The notes under the pieces: model-generated
The model's input: only the letters and a program-made list of their open reading frames with translations
Database searches by the model: none
Told to the model about the DNA's origin: nothing
From: Amylibacter marinus
Lineage (GTDB): Bacteria; Pseudomonadota; Alphaproteobacteria; Rhodobacterales; Rhodobacteraceae
Assembly: GCF_030160015.1 (NCBI RefSeq)
Contig: NZ_BSNN01000004.1
Location: forward strand, 62,001-126,000
DNA: 64,000 nt
Direction: 5' to 3'
Part shown: positions 45,071 to 52,923 of the stretch, piece after piece
How the letters are laid out: the number at the start of each line of letters is the position of its first letter
Position numbering within the stretch: position 1 is the stretch's first letter
Position numbers and translations under genes: made by a program

Positions 45071-45703
45071 ATGGCCACAGTATTAAAAACAGTTTCAATC
45101 GCAACCCTCAGCGCCATTGCGCTGGTTGCATGTACCGAAGAACCAGACAAAGCACAGAAAGGCGCCGCCATTGGCGCAGGCATCGGGCTGATTTCTGGCA
45201 TTCTTACAGATGACGACAGCAACGGTAAAATCAAGCGCACCCTTGCTGGTGCCGCCATTGGTGGCTTGATCGGCAACGAGCTTGACAAGCAAGAGGAAGA
45301 GCTGCGCAGCTCTCTGAATGGTACAGGTGTAGAAATCAACCGCGTTGGCGGGCAATTGGTTGTAACATTGCCCGAGGATATCACCTTTGATACCGACAGC
45401 ACCGTATTACGCCCTAGCCTACAAAACGTGATGATCGAGCTATCGCAAAGCTTGAACAAATACCCAGATACAGTGATTGATTTGGTTGGTCATACGGACA
45501 ATGTAGGCTCTACGGCCTATAATCAAAACCTTTCGACCCGCCGCGCACAGGCCGTTCAATCAGAGCTTATTTTCAACGGCGTGTCATCTGAGCGTATCCG
45601 TGCCTATGGCCGCAGCGAGCAAATGCCAATAGCATCCAATGATACATTCGAGGGTCGCGCCGCCAACCGCCGTGTAGAAATCATCATTACACCGCGCCAA
45701 TAA
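45071..45703 (+). CDS. OmpA-family outer membrane lipoprotein (YiaD-like)
   Basis: This 210-residue lipoprotein precursor has a lipobox ALVAC ending at Cys21, two glycine-rich segments (GAAIGAGIGLISGIL, AGAAIGGLIGNEL) and an OmpA-like peptidoglycan-binding domain (~95-208: VTLPEDITFDTDS, GHTDNVGSTAYNQNLSTRRAQAV, GRAANRRVEIII). The aspartate and arginine that hold peptidoglycan are both present. A hairpin follows the stop codon. Confidence 0.92.
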   Translation: MATVLKTVSIATLSAIALVACTEEPDKAQKGAAIGAGIGLISGILTDDDSNGKIKRTLAGAAIGGLIGNELDKQEEELRSSLNGTGVEINRVGGQLVVTLPEDITFDTDSTVLRPSLQNVMIELSQSLNKYPDTVIDLVGHTDNVGSTAYNQNLSTRRAQAVQSELIFNGVSSERIRAYGRSEQMPIASNDTFEGRAANRRVEIIITPRQ

Positions 45704-45710
45704 AATAATC

Positions 45711-45739
45711 TGCATTGCGCGGCTTTCCCGCGCAATGCA
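45711..45739 (+). terminator. Hairpin after the OmpA lipoprotein gene
   Basis: A perfect 12-bp stem (TGCATTGCGCGG and its complement) with a 5-base loop starts seven bases past the stop. The trailing sequence is only partly T-rich. Confidence 0.7.
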
Positions 45740-45756
45740 TTCTTGCCCACGACTCT

Positions 45757-45781
45757 CTTTGGTCATATTATCTGACCAAAG
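45757..45781. promoter_or_regulatory. Palindrome before the GntR gene, probable self-operator
   Basis: Perfect 9-bp arms CTTTGGTCA and TGACCAAAG flank 7 bases, and the second arm runs into the AAGGAG ribosome-binding site. The core TTGGT-N11-ACCAA equals that of the glcD palindrome. Binding by the encoded regulator would block its own expression. Confidence 0.72.
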
Positions 45782-45790
45782 GAGACTGGA

Positions 45791-46558
45791 ATGCCCTTTC
45801 AGAAAATTGAACAAGAGCGGATTGCCGATACGGTCATCGACCAGATCGAGGGCTTGATCCTGCGTGGTATTTTACGCCCAGGCGAACGGCTACCCTCCGA
45901 GCGCGACCTATCCGAACGCCTTGGGGTATCGCGACCCTCTTTGCGCGAAGCCATTTCCAATTTGCAAGAGAAAGGACTTTTGGAAAGCCGGGCCAGCGCA
46001 GGTATCTTTGTTGGCGATATATTTGGCAGCGCCTTTTCAGAGCCCCTAATCGAGTTGTTTTCAACCCATCAAGATGCGCTGTTTGACTACATCGCATTTC
46101 GCCGTGATCTGGAATCCATTGCTGCCGAACGCGCCGCCACTATGGGTACCCACACCGACATCATGGTGATCGAAGCTATCTTTGAAAAAATGCTGGCTCT
46201 GGATGGTACAAACAGCGCCGCACAGGATGCCGCATTAGACGCCGAATTTCACATGGCAATCATCGAAGCATCTCACAATATTTTCATGCTTCATATGATG
46301 CGCTCTATGTTCGAGGTCTTGAAGCGCGGCATCTACTATAACCGCGAGATTATGTTCGAGCGTCGCGCGACCCGAAGCACAATTCTAGGCCAGCACCGCG
46401 CCATTCTATCAGCCATAAAGGCACACGACCCAAAGGCCGCGCGCCAAGCGGTAGTGGATCACCTTAGCTTTGTTGAAACCTGTATGGTAGAGACAAGACG
46501 TGCCGAAGAAAACGAGACGACCGCAAAACTGCGCTACCAGAATGAGATCGCCAAGTAG
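45791..46558 (+). CDS. GntR-family regulator, FadR subfamily (PdhR/GlcC/LldR-like)
   Basis: The 255 residues have an N-terminal winged helix (~10-75: GILRPGERLPSERDLSERLGVSRPSLREAISNLQEKGLLESR) and an all-helical FCD effector domain. Its metal-ligand pattern is visible as DAEFHMAIIEASHN and, further on, GQHRAIL and DHL. Regulators of this subfamily respond to small carboxylates such as pyruvate, lactate or glycolate. A palindrome covers its ribosome-binding region and has the same core as the one before glcD, so glycolate metabolism is a plausible target. Confidence 0.9.
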   Translation: MPFQKIEQERIADTVIDQIEGLILRGILRPGERLPSERDLSERLGVSRPSLREAISNLQEKGLLESRASAGIFVGDIFGSAFSEPLIELFSTHQDALFDYIAFRRDLESIAAERAATMGTHTDIMVIEAIFEKMLALDGTNSAAQDAALDAEFHMAIIEASHNIFMLHMMRSMFEVLKRGIYYNREIMFERRATRSTILGQHRAILSAIKAHDPKAARQAVVDHLSFVETCMVETRRAEENETTAKLRYQNEIAK

Positions 46559-46560
46559 GT

Positions 46561-46965
46561 CTAGAGCGCATCGCGCAGAGATGCGAAATGTTCATCCCAA
46601 CCGCGGTCTAACCCCATCAATAGATCAAAATTATTGCTCGGGGCCAGCCCAGTGTGGCGCAATGTGATCAATGTTCCATCATTTGCTGCATCCAGCGTCC
46701 AGTAAACATGGGTCTCTAGATCAGGGGCAGGCTTTACCGAGAAACTATAGGCAAGCGAGGTATGGGGTGTCATTTCTGTAACCCGCCCCCAGCACAGCTT
46801 GTCTCCAGACTCATTCCCATACAGGGCGTAATCCTCGCCTTTCCTAAGCGCCTCTTTAGGCGCATGTAACCATTTGGCCATTTTTTCAGGCTCGGTCAAA
46901 TATGCCCAAGCCACCTTTGGCGATACGGGAAGGTAAATTGTTTTGATCAAATCAGAAGTACTCAT
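46561..46965 (-). CDS. SRPBCC/AHSA1-domain protein
   Basis: This 134-residue START-like protein (KTIYLPVSPKVAWAYLTEPEKMAKWL, LITLRHTGL, GWDEHFASLRDAL) belongs to the Aha1-type SRPBCC family, which binds hydrophobic ligands. It overlaps the ArsR-type gene upstream by ATGA, a pairing found widely in bacteria; ligand and role are unknown. It is convergent with the GntR gene, with only two bases between the stop codons. Confidence 0.88.
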   Translation of the reverse strand: MSTSDLIKTIYLPVSPKVAWAYLTEPEKMAKWLHAPKEALRKGEDYALYGNESGDKLCWGRVTEMTPHTSLAYSFSVKPAPDLETHVYWTLDAANDGTLITLRHTGLAPSNNFDLLMGLDRGWDEHFASLRDAL

Positions 46966-47279
46966 TTGTTTTCGTCCTTTATTACGTTGGCCAGTGCATT
47001 AAGTTTTTCATCCCAGAAATTGTCAAAAAATCCGAGCCAATCGGTGATCGCCCTGAAACCTTCGGGGTTTAAGCGGTTCAGCCTTTCACGCCCGCGGGGG
47101 GTGACAGAAATCAGGTTACCCCGTTCGAGCAAGATCATGTGTTTTTTTACGCCTGCTCTAGTCATATCAAACTTGCTGGCGACCTCTGCGATGGTCAGCT
47201 CTTCGCGAGCCAATAGGCCCAATATTTGCTGACGCGTTGGATCGCCCAAGGCCTTGAATGTTGCGATGTTGTCTTGCAT
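46962..47279 (-). CDS. ArsR-family transcriptional regulator
   Basis: The 105 residues form a winged-helix repressor (ALGDPTRQQILGLLAREELTIAEVASKFDMTRAGVKKHMILLERGNLI). No metal-binding cysteine pair is present, so it probably senses something other than metals or works with the SRPBCC partner. Repeated GATACC half-sites directly upstream point to autoregulation. Confidence 0.9.
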   Translation of the reverse strand: MQDNIATFKALGDPTRQQILGLLAREELTIAEVASKFDMTRAGVKKHMILLERGNLISVTPRGRERLNRLNPEGFRAITDWLGFFDNFWDEKLNALANVIKDENK

Positions 47280-47285
47280 TAGACC

Positions 47286-47335
47286 CTCATGATACTAATT
47301 GGTATCACTTAAATAAAACCAAATGGTATCATGAG
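47286..47335. promoter_or_regulatory. Operator repeats upstream of the ArsR-SRPBCC operon
   Basis: Outer 10-bp arms CTCATGATAC (47286-47295) and GTATCATGAG (47326-47335) are exact inverted repeats. Inside lies a 16-bp near-palindrome GATACTAATTGGTATC (47291-47306). GGTATCA appears twice. The cluster touches the start of the ArsR gene, as expected for a repressor binding site. Confidence 0.7.
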
Positions 47336-47347
47336 TCAACATAAAAA

Positions 47348-47373
47348 AACCCGCGAGCCGTAGCCCGCGGGTT
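47348..47373 (-). terminator. Intrinsic terminator of the F0 ATP synthase operon
   Basis: On the minus strand an 11-bp stem (8 bp AACCCGCG/CGCGGGTT, one mismatch, then two more pairs) closes a UACG tetraloop and is followed by seven U. It lies 23 bp past the atpF stop. Confidence 0.92.
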
Positions 47374-47395
47374 ATAACTTCGGTATCTAAAAGAC

Positions 47396-47953
47396 TTAGT
47401 GTAGCTTCTCGCCCACTTCATCGATTGCGGCATTGATCAAATCGCCGGCCTCTTTGGCCTTCATGTTTGATGCAATAACATCTTGCGCGGCCAAGATCGC
47501 AACATTCACTGCTGAATCTTTAACCTCTTTGATCGCGGATGCCTGTGCAGATGCAATCTGATCTTCGGCCGCCTGAAGACGACGCGCGATAGATGATTTT
47601 AGGTCAACCTTTGCCTGTGCAGCGGCGGCCTTGGCTTCGTCTTTGGCAGAGGCGACTATTTTATCAGCCTGTTCCTGCACTTCCTTTTGCTTGCGCTCGT
47701 ATTCGGCCAAAATGCTCTGAGCTTCTTCACGCAAAGAGCGCGCCTCGTCCAGATCATTTTGAATACCAGTAGCGCGCTCATCCAGCATGCCACCCAATTT
47801 TCCGGGTACCTTTAGGTAAACCAGCAAAGCAATGAACAAAAGGAATGAGATCAGAACAACAAAATCTGTATTGTTCAGCGAAAAGAACGGGCCAGAAGCG
47901 GCCAATGCTGGGCTGGCTGTAAGGGCCAAGGTAGATGTCAGTAATACTCTCAT
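47396..47953 (-). CDS. atpF: F0 ATP synthase subunit b
   Basis: This 185-residue stalk subunit has an N-terminal membrane helix (DFVVLISFLLFIALLVYL, ~29-47) and a long charged coiled coil to the C-terminus. It is preceded by a signal-peptide-like start (LALTASPALAASG), a feature known for this subunit in Rhodobacteraceae. It pairs with the b' subunit encoded immediately upstream (4-bp spacer) to form the peripheral stalk. Confidence 0.93.
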   Translation of the reverse strand: MRVLLTSTLALTASPALAASGPFFSLNNTDFVVLISFLLFIALLVYLKVPGKLGGMLDERATGIQNDLDEARSLREEAQSILAEYERKQKEVQEQADKIVASAKDEAKAAAAQAKVDLKSSIARRLQAAEDQIASAQASAIKEVKDSAVNVAILAAQDVIASNMKAKEAGDLINAAIDEVGEKLH

Positions 47954-47957
47954 CTTC

Positions 47958-48494
47958 TTATCCTTTCAGACGCGCAGTAACGGCGGCTTTGATCGATTTA
48001 GCATCAGCCGCATTTGGCATAACCGCGTTCACGATATCTGCTGTTGCTGTCTGTGCAACCTCTGCCACTGATTTGGCAGCGCTGTCGCGGATCGCTTGGA
48101 TTGCTTTTTCAGATTCTGCTGCCTTGGCCGCAATTTCTGCATCAGCTTTTGCAATTGCCTTATCCAAATCTTTTTGGATATCGGCCTTTGCTTCGGCTAC
48201 GATTTCAGATGCTTGTGAACGCGCATCAGCCAAAGCCTTGTTATAGGCGTCTTCGGCATCTTGTGCGGTGCGTTTCAGTTCCTCGGCCTTGTCTAAATCG
48301 CGCTGTATCGCGCCTTGGCGTTCGGCCAAAACTGTTGCGATACGTGGCAATGCAACGCGGCTTAGAATTAGATACAGGATAACCAGCGTAACCACCAACC
48401 AGAAAATCTGGTTTGGGAACGTTGAAAAATCCAGCTGTGGCATGCCTGGTGCGGATTCTGCACCGGGGGCTGCGCCATGGGATGTATCAGCCAT
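47958..48494 (-). CDS. atpX: F0 ATP synthase subunit b'
   Basis: This 178-residue b-type subunit has a membrane helix at ~31-47 (FWLVVTLVILYLILSRV) and an Ala/Lys/Asp-rich coiled coil. Photosynthetic and related alphaproteobacteria carry this diverged second b gene, so the stalk is a b-b' heterodimer. It lies between atpE and atpF in the operon. An 87-bp spacer with hairpins separates it from atpE. Confidence 0.93.
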   Translation of the reverse strand: MADTSHGAAPGAESAPGMPQLDFSTFPNQIFWLVVTLVILYLILSRVALPRIATVLAERQGAIQRDLDKAEELKRTAQDAEDAYNKALADARSQASEIVAEAKADIQKDLDKAIAKADAEIAAKAAESEKAIQAIRDSAAKSVAEVAQTATADIVNAVMPNAADAKSIKAAVTARLKG

Positions 48495-48548
48495 TTTGCT
48501 CTCCGATTGGGGAAACGCGTGAGGTCACCCCCACGCGCATATCAGTTT

Positions 48549-48566
48549 GCGCCGATTGCTCGGCGC
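48549..48566 (-). other. Hairpin in the atpE-atpX spacer
   Basis: A perfect 7-bp stem GCGCCGA/TCGGCGC has, on the transcript strand, a GCAA (GNRA) tetraloop. No U-run follows, so it is more likely an mRNA-stability or processing element after the highly expressed atpE than a terminator. Confidence 0.6.
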
Positions 48567-48580
48567 GCTCGTAGATTTGC

Positions 48581-48817
48581 TTAAACAGCAAACATCAGTA
48601 GCAATGCTACCAAGAACGAGAAGATGCCCAAAGCTTCGGCAAACGCGATGCCGATGAACAATGTTGCTGTTTGACCAGCAGCTGCAGATGGGTTGCGCAA
48701 TGCGCCAGCCAGGAAGTTACCTGCAACAGTACCCACACCGATGCCAGCACCGCCCATACCAATACAAGCCAAGCCTGCACCAATGTATTGACCCAATTCT
48801 GCGATATTACCTTCCAT
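48581..48817 (-). CDS. atpE: F0 ATP synthase subunit c
   Basis: The 78-residue proteolipid forms the rotor ring. It has two hydrophobic helices joined by a polar loop (ALRNPSA), with the proton-carrying glutamate in the second helix ([14 protein letters not shown]). Glycine-rich packing motifs [17 protein letters not shown] fit a proton-type ring. The length is the same as in Rhodobacter. It lies between atpB and atpX. Confidence 0.96.
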   Translation of the reverse strand: MEGNIAELGQYIGAGLACIGMGGAGIGVGTVAGNFLAGALRNPSAAAGQTATLFIGIAFAEALGIFSFLVALLLMFAV

Positions 48818-48863
48818 GATGATTTCTCCTTTTGATGGAATGCGTAAGATAAGTGTTCAGACG

Positions 48864-49616
48864 TTAGTGGCTTGGATGCAGAGCATCGTTCAAATACACA
48901 CACGTTAGAATAGTGAAAACATAGGCTTGGATACCGGCAACCAGCACCTCTAGCCCATAGACAGCTGTGATAGACAGGATCGGCAGTGCCGCCCATACGC
49001 CCAATGCACCAGCGAACCCTGCAAAAACCTTGATCACCGCGTGGCCGGCCATAACGTTACCCGCAAGACGGATAGAATGGCTAACAGGGCGCACGAAGTA
49101 AGATATCAGCTCGATCACGGCCAAAATCGGGCGCAACGCAAGGGGGGCAGATGACACCCAGAATAGGCCCAAGAACTTCATGCCATTTTTGTAAAAGCCC
49201 AAAACAGTCACTGCCACGAAAACTGCCATGGCCAGCATGGCCGTTACGGCGATGTGAGACGTGGTTGTGAAGGATGTCGGCAATAGGCCCAAAAAGTTTG
49301 AAACCAAGATGAAGATGAACAGCGTGAAGATATAGGGGAAGAACTTCAAACCCTCTTTACCAGCCACATCCTCGATCATTTTGTGGATGAAGCCATACAT
49401 CATCTCAGCGACAGACTGGCTGCGCGATGGAACGATTGCGCGCTTGCGTGTACCAACAACCAACAGCAGAACAACAGCAAGGATCGCAAAACCCATCCAC
49501 AATGTGGCGTTGGTAAAGCTGTACCATTCGATCGGCCCGCCGCCAAACAATGATTTAATTTCAAATTGATCCATCGGATGGATGTTGAAACCGTTACCTG
49601 CTTCTTCTGTAGCCAC
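48864..49616 (-). CDS. atpB: F0 ATP synthase subunit a
   Basis: This 250-residue stator subunit forms the proton half-channels. About six hydrophobic helices are present, and the essential arginine lies in [12 protein letters not shown] near 186. The N-terminus [17 protein letters not shown] is typical of alphaproteobacteria. It follows atpI by 24 bp. Confidence 0.95.
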   Translation of the reverse strand: MATEEAGNGFNIHPMDQFEIKSLFGGGPIEWYSFTNATLWMGFAILAVVLLLVVGTRKRAIVPSRSQSVAEMMYGFIHKMIEDVAGKEGLKFFPYIFTLFIFILVSNFLGLLPTSFTTTSHIAVTAMLAMAVFVAVTVLGFYKNGMKFLGLFWVSSAPLALRPILAVIELISYFVRPVSHSIRLAGNVMAGHAVIKVFAGFAGALGVWAALPILSITAVYGLEVLVAGIQAYVFTILTCVYLNDALHPSH

Positions 49617-49640
49617 GTTGTCTATCCTCTTGCTCGACGA

Positions 49641-49997
49641 TCAATCTTCATCGTCATACATTTCGTCTTTGCCGGCCTGCACCGCGGGGGCACCTGCGCT
49701 CATGTTCTTCTTTTGGATTTCATCCGCGGTGCGCATCATCGTGCGAACCCCCGCGACAAACCCAAGCATTACAAACAGGATCATTAGCCATGGACGCGTT
49801 CCAAAAAGGTGGTCCAGACCATATCCTATCCCGAAACCCAGCAGTAAACCCACCACCAGCTCGGTAACCATCCGCCACCCCTGCTGGGCGGCACTATAGT
49901 GGCTTTCATGCTTTGGCGCGGGCTTATCAGCCTCGCGTATGGCATTCAGCTTTGCCTCAAGAGCATCAAGTCGGTTTGGGTCGATTGGATCAGACAT
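49641..49997 (-). CDS. atpI: ATP synthase accessory subunit I
   Basis: This 118-residue protein has two membrane helices (TELVVGLLLGFGIGYGLDHLF and WLMILFVMLGFVAGV), with the family's GW, GxGxGxxLD and RT.R..DE features. AtpI assists c-ring assembly. It is the first gene of the atpI-B-E-X-F operon. The F1 genes are not in the window, as is normal for this family. Confidence 0.9.
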   Translation of the reverse strand: MSDPIDPNRLDALEAKLNAIREADKPAPKHESHYSAAQQGWRMVTELVVGLLLGFGIGYGLDHLFGTRPWLMILFVMLGFVAGVRTMMRTADEIQKKNMSAGAPAVQAGKDEMYDDED

Positions 49998-50308
49998 AAA
50001 ACCCCCTATGAAACCCTGAGTGAACAGTTGCGCTGGTAATACGATTGCACGGGCACAGAGTCAACGACGCAGCCACGCAGCACACCACAAATAAGTATCT
50101 GAAAATAAACAATAAATCATATTTTAGATTCTGCTACATCTTGGCGCACCCGCGATTTTGGGTAATCGCGTGCCAAATCGATAGTTCAACCAAACGGTTG
50201 AGAATGCATTTGCCCGTGATAAATCAAAATTACCTCGCGCCATTCGATGCAATCAGGGATGACATCCGCGAATCCCATGTTTACAGTTTTAGAAAAGCGG
50301 AGTGCAAA
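49998..50308. other. Intergenic region between atpI and the thioesterase pair
   Basis: These 311 bp hold the divergent promoters of the atp operon and the thioesterase genes. The central part (50090-50140) is AT-rich. A hairpin lies at 50141-50176. An in-frame open reading region from 50045 to 50308 continues the thioesterase frame but shows no homology or start signal. Confidence 0.5.
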
Positions 50309-50737
50309 TTGGCCAAACCAAACAAAATGCAGGCAGCGTTCACCGAACTGACGCCTCTGTGCAAAGCCATGGGTATGCAGGTAACTGATGTTGGCGAGGT
50401 CGACGCAACCATCAGCATGCCCTATTCTGTCGAACTAATCGGCGACCCCGATACCGGAGTTGTTCATGGCGGTGCAGTATCGGTATTGCTTGATAGTGTT
50501 AGCGGCCTTGCGGTGATGATCCATCCGGATAATATCGGCAATACCGCAACAATTGATCTGCGCATCGATTACATGCGCCCAGCGCCCCCAGGCCAAACAT
50601 TGGTCGCCCGCGCCGAGGTTTATCACACCACCCAGACCGTGGCCTTTACCCGTGCCACCACATGGGCAGACAACCCAGACAAGCCCATAGCGCAGGCCAC
50701 CGGCGCATTTGTTTTCAAAAGAAAGGCTGACATATGA
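50309..50737 (+). CDS. PaaI-family acyl-CoA thioesterase (first of a pair)
   Basis: The hotdog-fold protein has 142 residues from the proposed TTG at 50309 (GGAG six bases upstream; sequence LAKPNKMQAAFTELTPLCKAMGM). The ATG at 50327 is an alternative. The signature GVVHGGAVSVLLDSVSGLAV near 56 and IDLRIDYMRPAPPG near 95 fit PaaI/YbgC-type thioesterases, which hydrolyse acyl-CoA. It overlaps the next thioesterase gene by ATGA, so the two may form a heteromeric enzyme. Confidence 0.78.
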   Translation: MAKPNKMQAAFTELTPLCKAMGMQVTDVGEVDATISMPYSVELIGDPDTGVVHGGAVSVLLDSVSGLAVMIHPDNIGNTATIDLRIDYMRPAPPGQTLVARAEVYHTTQTVAFTRATTWADNPDKPIAQATGAFVFKRKADI

Positions 50738-51240
50738 GACAGCCCCAAGAACCCGTCCAGCAAGTCAAGAAGCGTCGCGACAGCGTGCTGAACACATTTG
50801 TGCAATCGGTACCTTTTCTAAAATTTATGGGTATCAGTTTCGAGCGCCGCGGTGATGAGCTAACGGCGGTGCTAGAATATGACCCAAAGCTGATTGGCAA
50901 TGCGGTGATAAATCGCCTACATGGGGGCGGCACGTCAGGATTTTTGGAGAGCACTGCCGTGATTACACTGGCATGGAAAACCATTTGGGACAGCATGGAG
51001 GCCGGCGAGCTTGATCTCGAGCACCTCAATCACAGCTCTCTACCCCCGTTACCAAAGACCATTAATTTCACCACCGATTATCTACGCCCAGGGTTGCCGC
51101 GCGATGCCTATGCCCGCGCTACAATCGTGCGTGCGGGGCGGCGCTATGCCTCTGTGCATATCGAAGCATGGCAGGACAATCGCGATATTTTATTCGCACA
51201 GGCCTCGGGGCATTTCTTAATGCAGGCTGTCAAACAGTAG
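50734..51240 (+). CDS. PaaI-family acyl-CoA thioesterase (second of a pair)
   Basis: This 168-residue hotdog protein has NRLHGGGTSGFLESTAVITLAW near 60, NFTTDYLRPGLPRDAYARA near 110 and AQASGHFLM at the end. The catalytic-site sequence reads GGGTSGFLES, so this subunit differs from its partner there. The start overlaps the first thioesterase gene (ATGA). Its stop abuts the aminotransferase stop on the other strand with no spacer. Confidence 0.85.
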   Translation: MRQPQEPVQQVKKRRDSVLNTFVQSVPFLKFMGISFERRGDELTAVLEYDPKLIGNAVINRLHGGGTSGFLESTAVITLAWKTIWDSMEAGELDLEHLNHSSLPPLPKTINFTTDYLRPGLPRDAYARATIVRAGRRYASVHIEAWQDNRDILFAQASGHFLMQAVKQ

Positions 51241-52413
51241 TCAGCGATTTAAAAACCCATCAATACGGGCCAGAGCCGTTTCGATATTCTCGATAGAATT
51301 GGCATAGGACAGGCGGATGTACCCTTCGCCCAAAATCCCGAAATCTGGCCCCCCAATGGTGGCAACACCCGTTTGATTCAGCAAATCCCCCGCCAGATCT
51401 TTGGCCTTGCGGCCAGTTTCGGAAATATTTGGAAATGCATAGAATGCGCCCTTTGGCGTGGCGCAGGATATCTGGTCGATGGCATTCAGCCCATCCACCA
51501 CCACATGGCGGCGGCGATCAAATTCTGCCACCATATCGCGCACGCAATCCTGTGGCCCCGCCAAAGCAGCCAATCCAGCCCATTGCGCAGGTGCATTTAC
51601 ACAAGACCATGCATTAACGGCAATTTTGCGCACATGGTTATATAGTTGATCAGGCCAGATCGAATAGCCCATCCGCCACCCCGTCATCGCATAGGTTTTA
51701 GACCACCCATCCAGCACAATCAGCCTATCCCGAATTTCGGGATATGATAACAGCGATACATGTGGCGCGCCGTCATAGGTCATCTGGCCATAGATTTCAT
51801 CCGACAACACAGCGACATCTGGGTGGGCATCTAGCCCCGCAACCAAGGTATCGATCTCGGACTCTGGCGTAATTCCACCGCATGGATTGGCCGGAGAGTT
51901 CAGGATGATCAGGCTAGTTCTATCGTTAATCAACTCCAGCGTTTCATCCGCAGAAAAGGCAAAACCATTTTCCTCTTTGATCGGGATTGGCACGGGCGTC
52001 GCCCCTGTGAATTCAATCATTGACCGATAGATCGGAAACCCTGGGTCGGGGTACAGAATTTCAGCGCCCGGCTTCCCAAACATCATGATCGCCAGATACA
52101 TGGTAACCTTGCCCCCAGGTACGATCAAAACATTATCAGGGCTGATTTCTTGACCCAACCGGCGCTGAACATCGCTGGCCACGCCGGCGCGCAGCTCGGG
52201 AATGCCGCGCGCGTCGGTATAGCCATGGGCGCCGTCTCGTAATGCACGCACGGCCGCCTCGACAATATGTTCGGGGGTTGGAAAATCGGGCTGGCCGATA
52301 CCCAAATTAATCACATCGCGCCCCTCTGCGGCTAAGGCATTTGCCCGCGCCAAAACAGCAAAGGCATTCTCCTCGCCGATATGCGACAGGCCCTCAATAA
52401 CCTTTAAACTCAT
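51241..52413 (-). CDS. PLP-dependent aminotransferase, class I/II
   Basis: This 390-residue fold-type I aminotransferase of the aspartate/aromatic subgroup has the PLP lysine in LDGWSKTYAMTGWRMGY near 239, NSPANPCGGITP near 170 and LSDEIYGQMTYDG near 203. The N-terminus (LGIGQPDFPTPEHIVEAA) is typical. The precise amino donor cannot be told from sequence. It is followed upstream by an OsmC gene, 9 bp away on the same strand. Confidence 0.88.
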   Translation of the reverse strand: MSLKVIEGLSHIGEENAFAVLARANALAAEGRDVINLGIGQPDFPTPEHIVEAAVRALRDGAHGYTDARGIPELRAGVASDVQRRLGQEISPDNVLIVPGGKVTMYLAIMMFGKPGAEILYPDPGFPIYRSMIEFTGATPVPIPIKEENGFAFSADETLELINDRTSLIILNSPANPCGGITPESEIDTLVAGLDAHPDVAVLSDEIYGQMTYDGAPHVSLLSYPEIRDRLIVLDGWSKTYAMTGWRMGYSIWPDQLYNHVRKIAVNAWSCVNAPAQWAGLAALAGPQDCVRDMVAEFDRRRHVVVDGLNAIDQISCATPKGAFYAFPNISETGRKAKDLAGDLLNQTGVATIGGPDFGILGEGYIRLSYANSIENIETALARIDGFLNR

Positions 52414-52422
52414 GTGATGTCC

Positions 52423-52899
52423 TTAGTTTAGGCGCTGTGTAACGACAGGGCTGTGGTGAATTGGGAATTTAACAGACCGTGCGATAAAACACAGATCCCC
52501 TACGCCGCCGTGTAGTTTGGTGGCCATTTCGACATCTGAACCTGCATCGATCTGAACCTCTGGGCGCAACATGACATGGGTGAACTCGCCACTGCCATCG
52601 GGGTTTTCGCGCATTTCTGCGGTGGGGTTATCCACATACGACAAAACATTCACCCCCGCATCAAAGCACAAGTGCAAATACCACAGTTTGTGACAAGCCG
52701 CGACCGAGGCCAGCAGGGCCTCTTCGGGATTCCATCTGCTGGGCGTGCCCAAGAATGCCGGATCTGCCGATCCCAAGATATCGGGCTTGCCTTCTGCGCT
52801 GATAATATGATCGCGGCCATATCCACGGTAGGTTTTGGTGCCCGTACCGCGGTTGCCAACCCATTCAAGTTTAATCTGATAGCTGTGTGTTTTACTCAT
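52423..52899 (-). CDS. OsmC-family peroxiredoxin-like protein
   Basis: This 158-residue OsmC/Ohr-fold protein has a cysteine in SVAACHKLWYLHLCFDAGV near 71. Classical Ohr proteins use two cysteines for organic hydroperoxide reduction; the second candidate here is the one near 78 in HLCFDAG or 137 in LCFIARS, so activity is uncertain. It shares a strand with the aminotransferase and adenine deaminase genes and may be co-transcribed with them. Confidence 0.82.
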   Translation of the reverse strand: MSKTHSYQIKLEWVGNRGTGTKTYRGYGRDHIISAEGKPDILGSADPAFLGTPSRWNPEEALLASVAACHKLWYLHLCFDAGVNVLSYVDNPTAEMRENPDGSGEFTHVMLRPEVQIDAGSDVEMATKLHGGVGDLCFIARSVKFPIHHSPVVTQRLN

Positions 52900-52923
52900 G
52901 GCTGAACTGTGCCGCTTCCCTCT

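Noticed and set aside
45711-45781. The two inverted repeats after the OmpA lipoprotein gene as one repeat element
   Set aside because: They differ in sequence and role: one is a stem after a stop codon, the other overlaps the GntR ribosome-binding site.
50045-50308. An 88-codon N-terminal extension of the first thioesterase
   Set aside because: It contains non-homologous, AT-rich sequence spanning the promoter region; a TTG with GGAG spacing at 50309 gives a normal-length protein.
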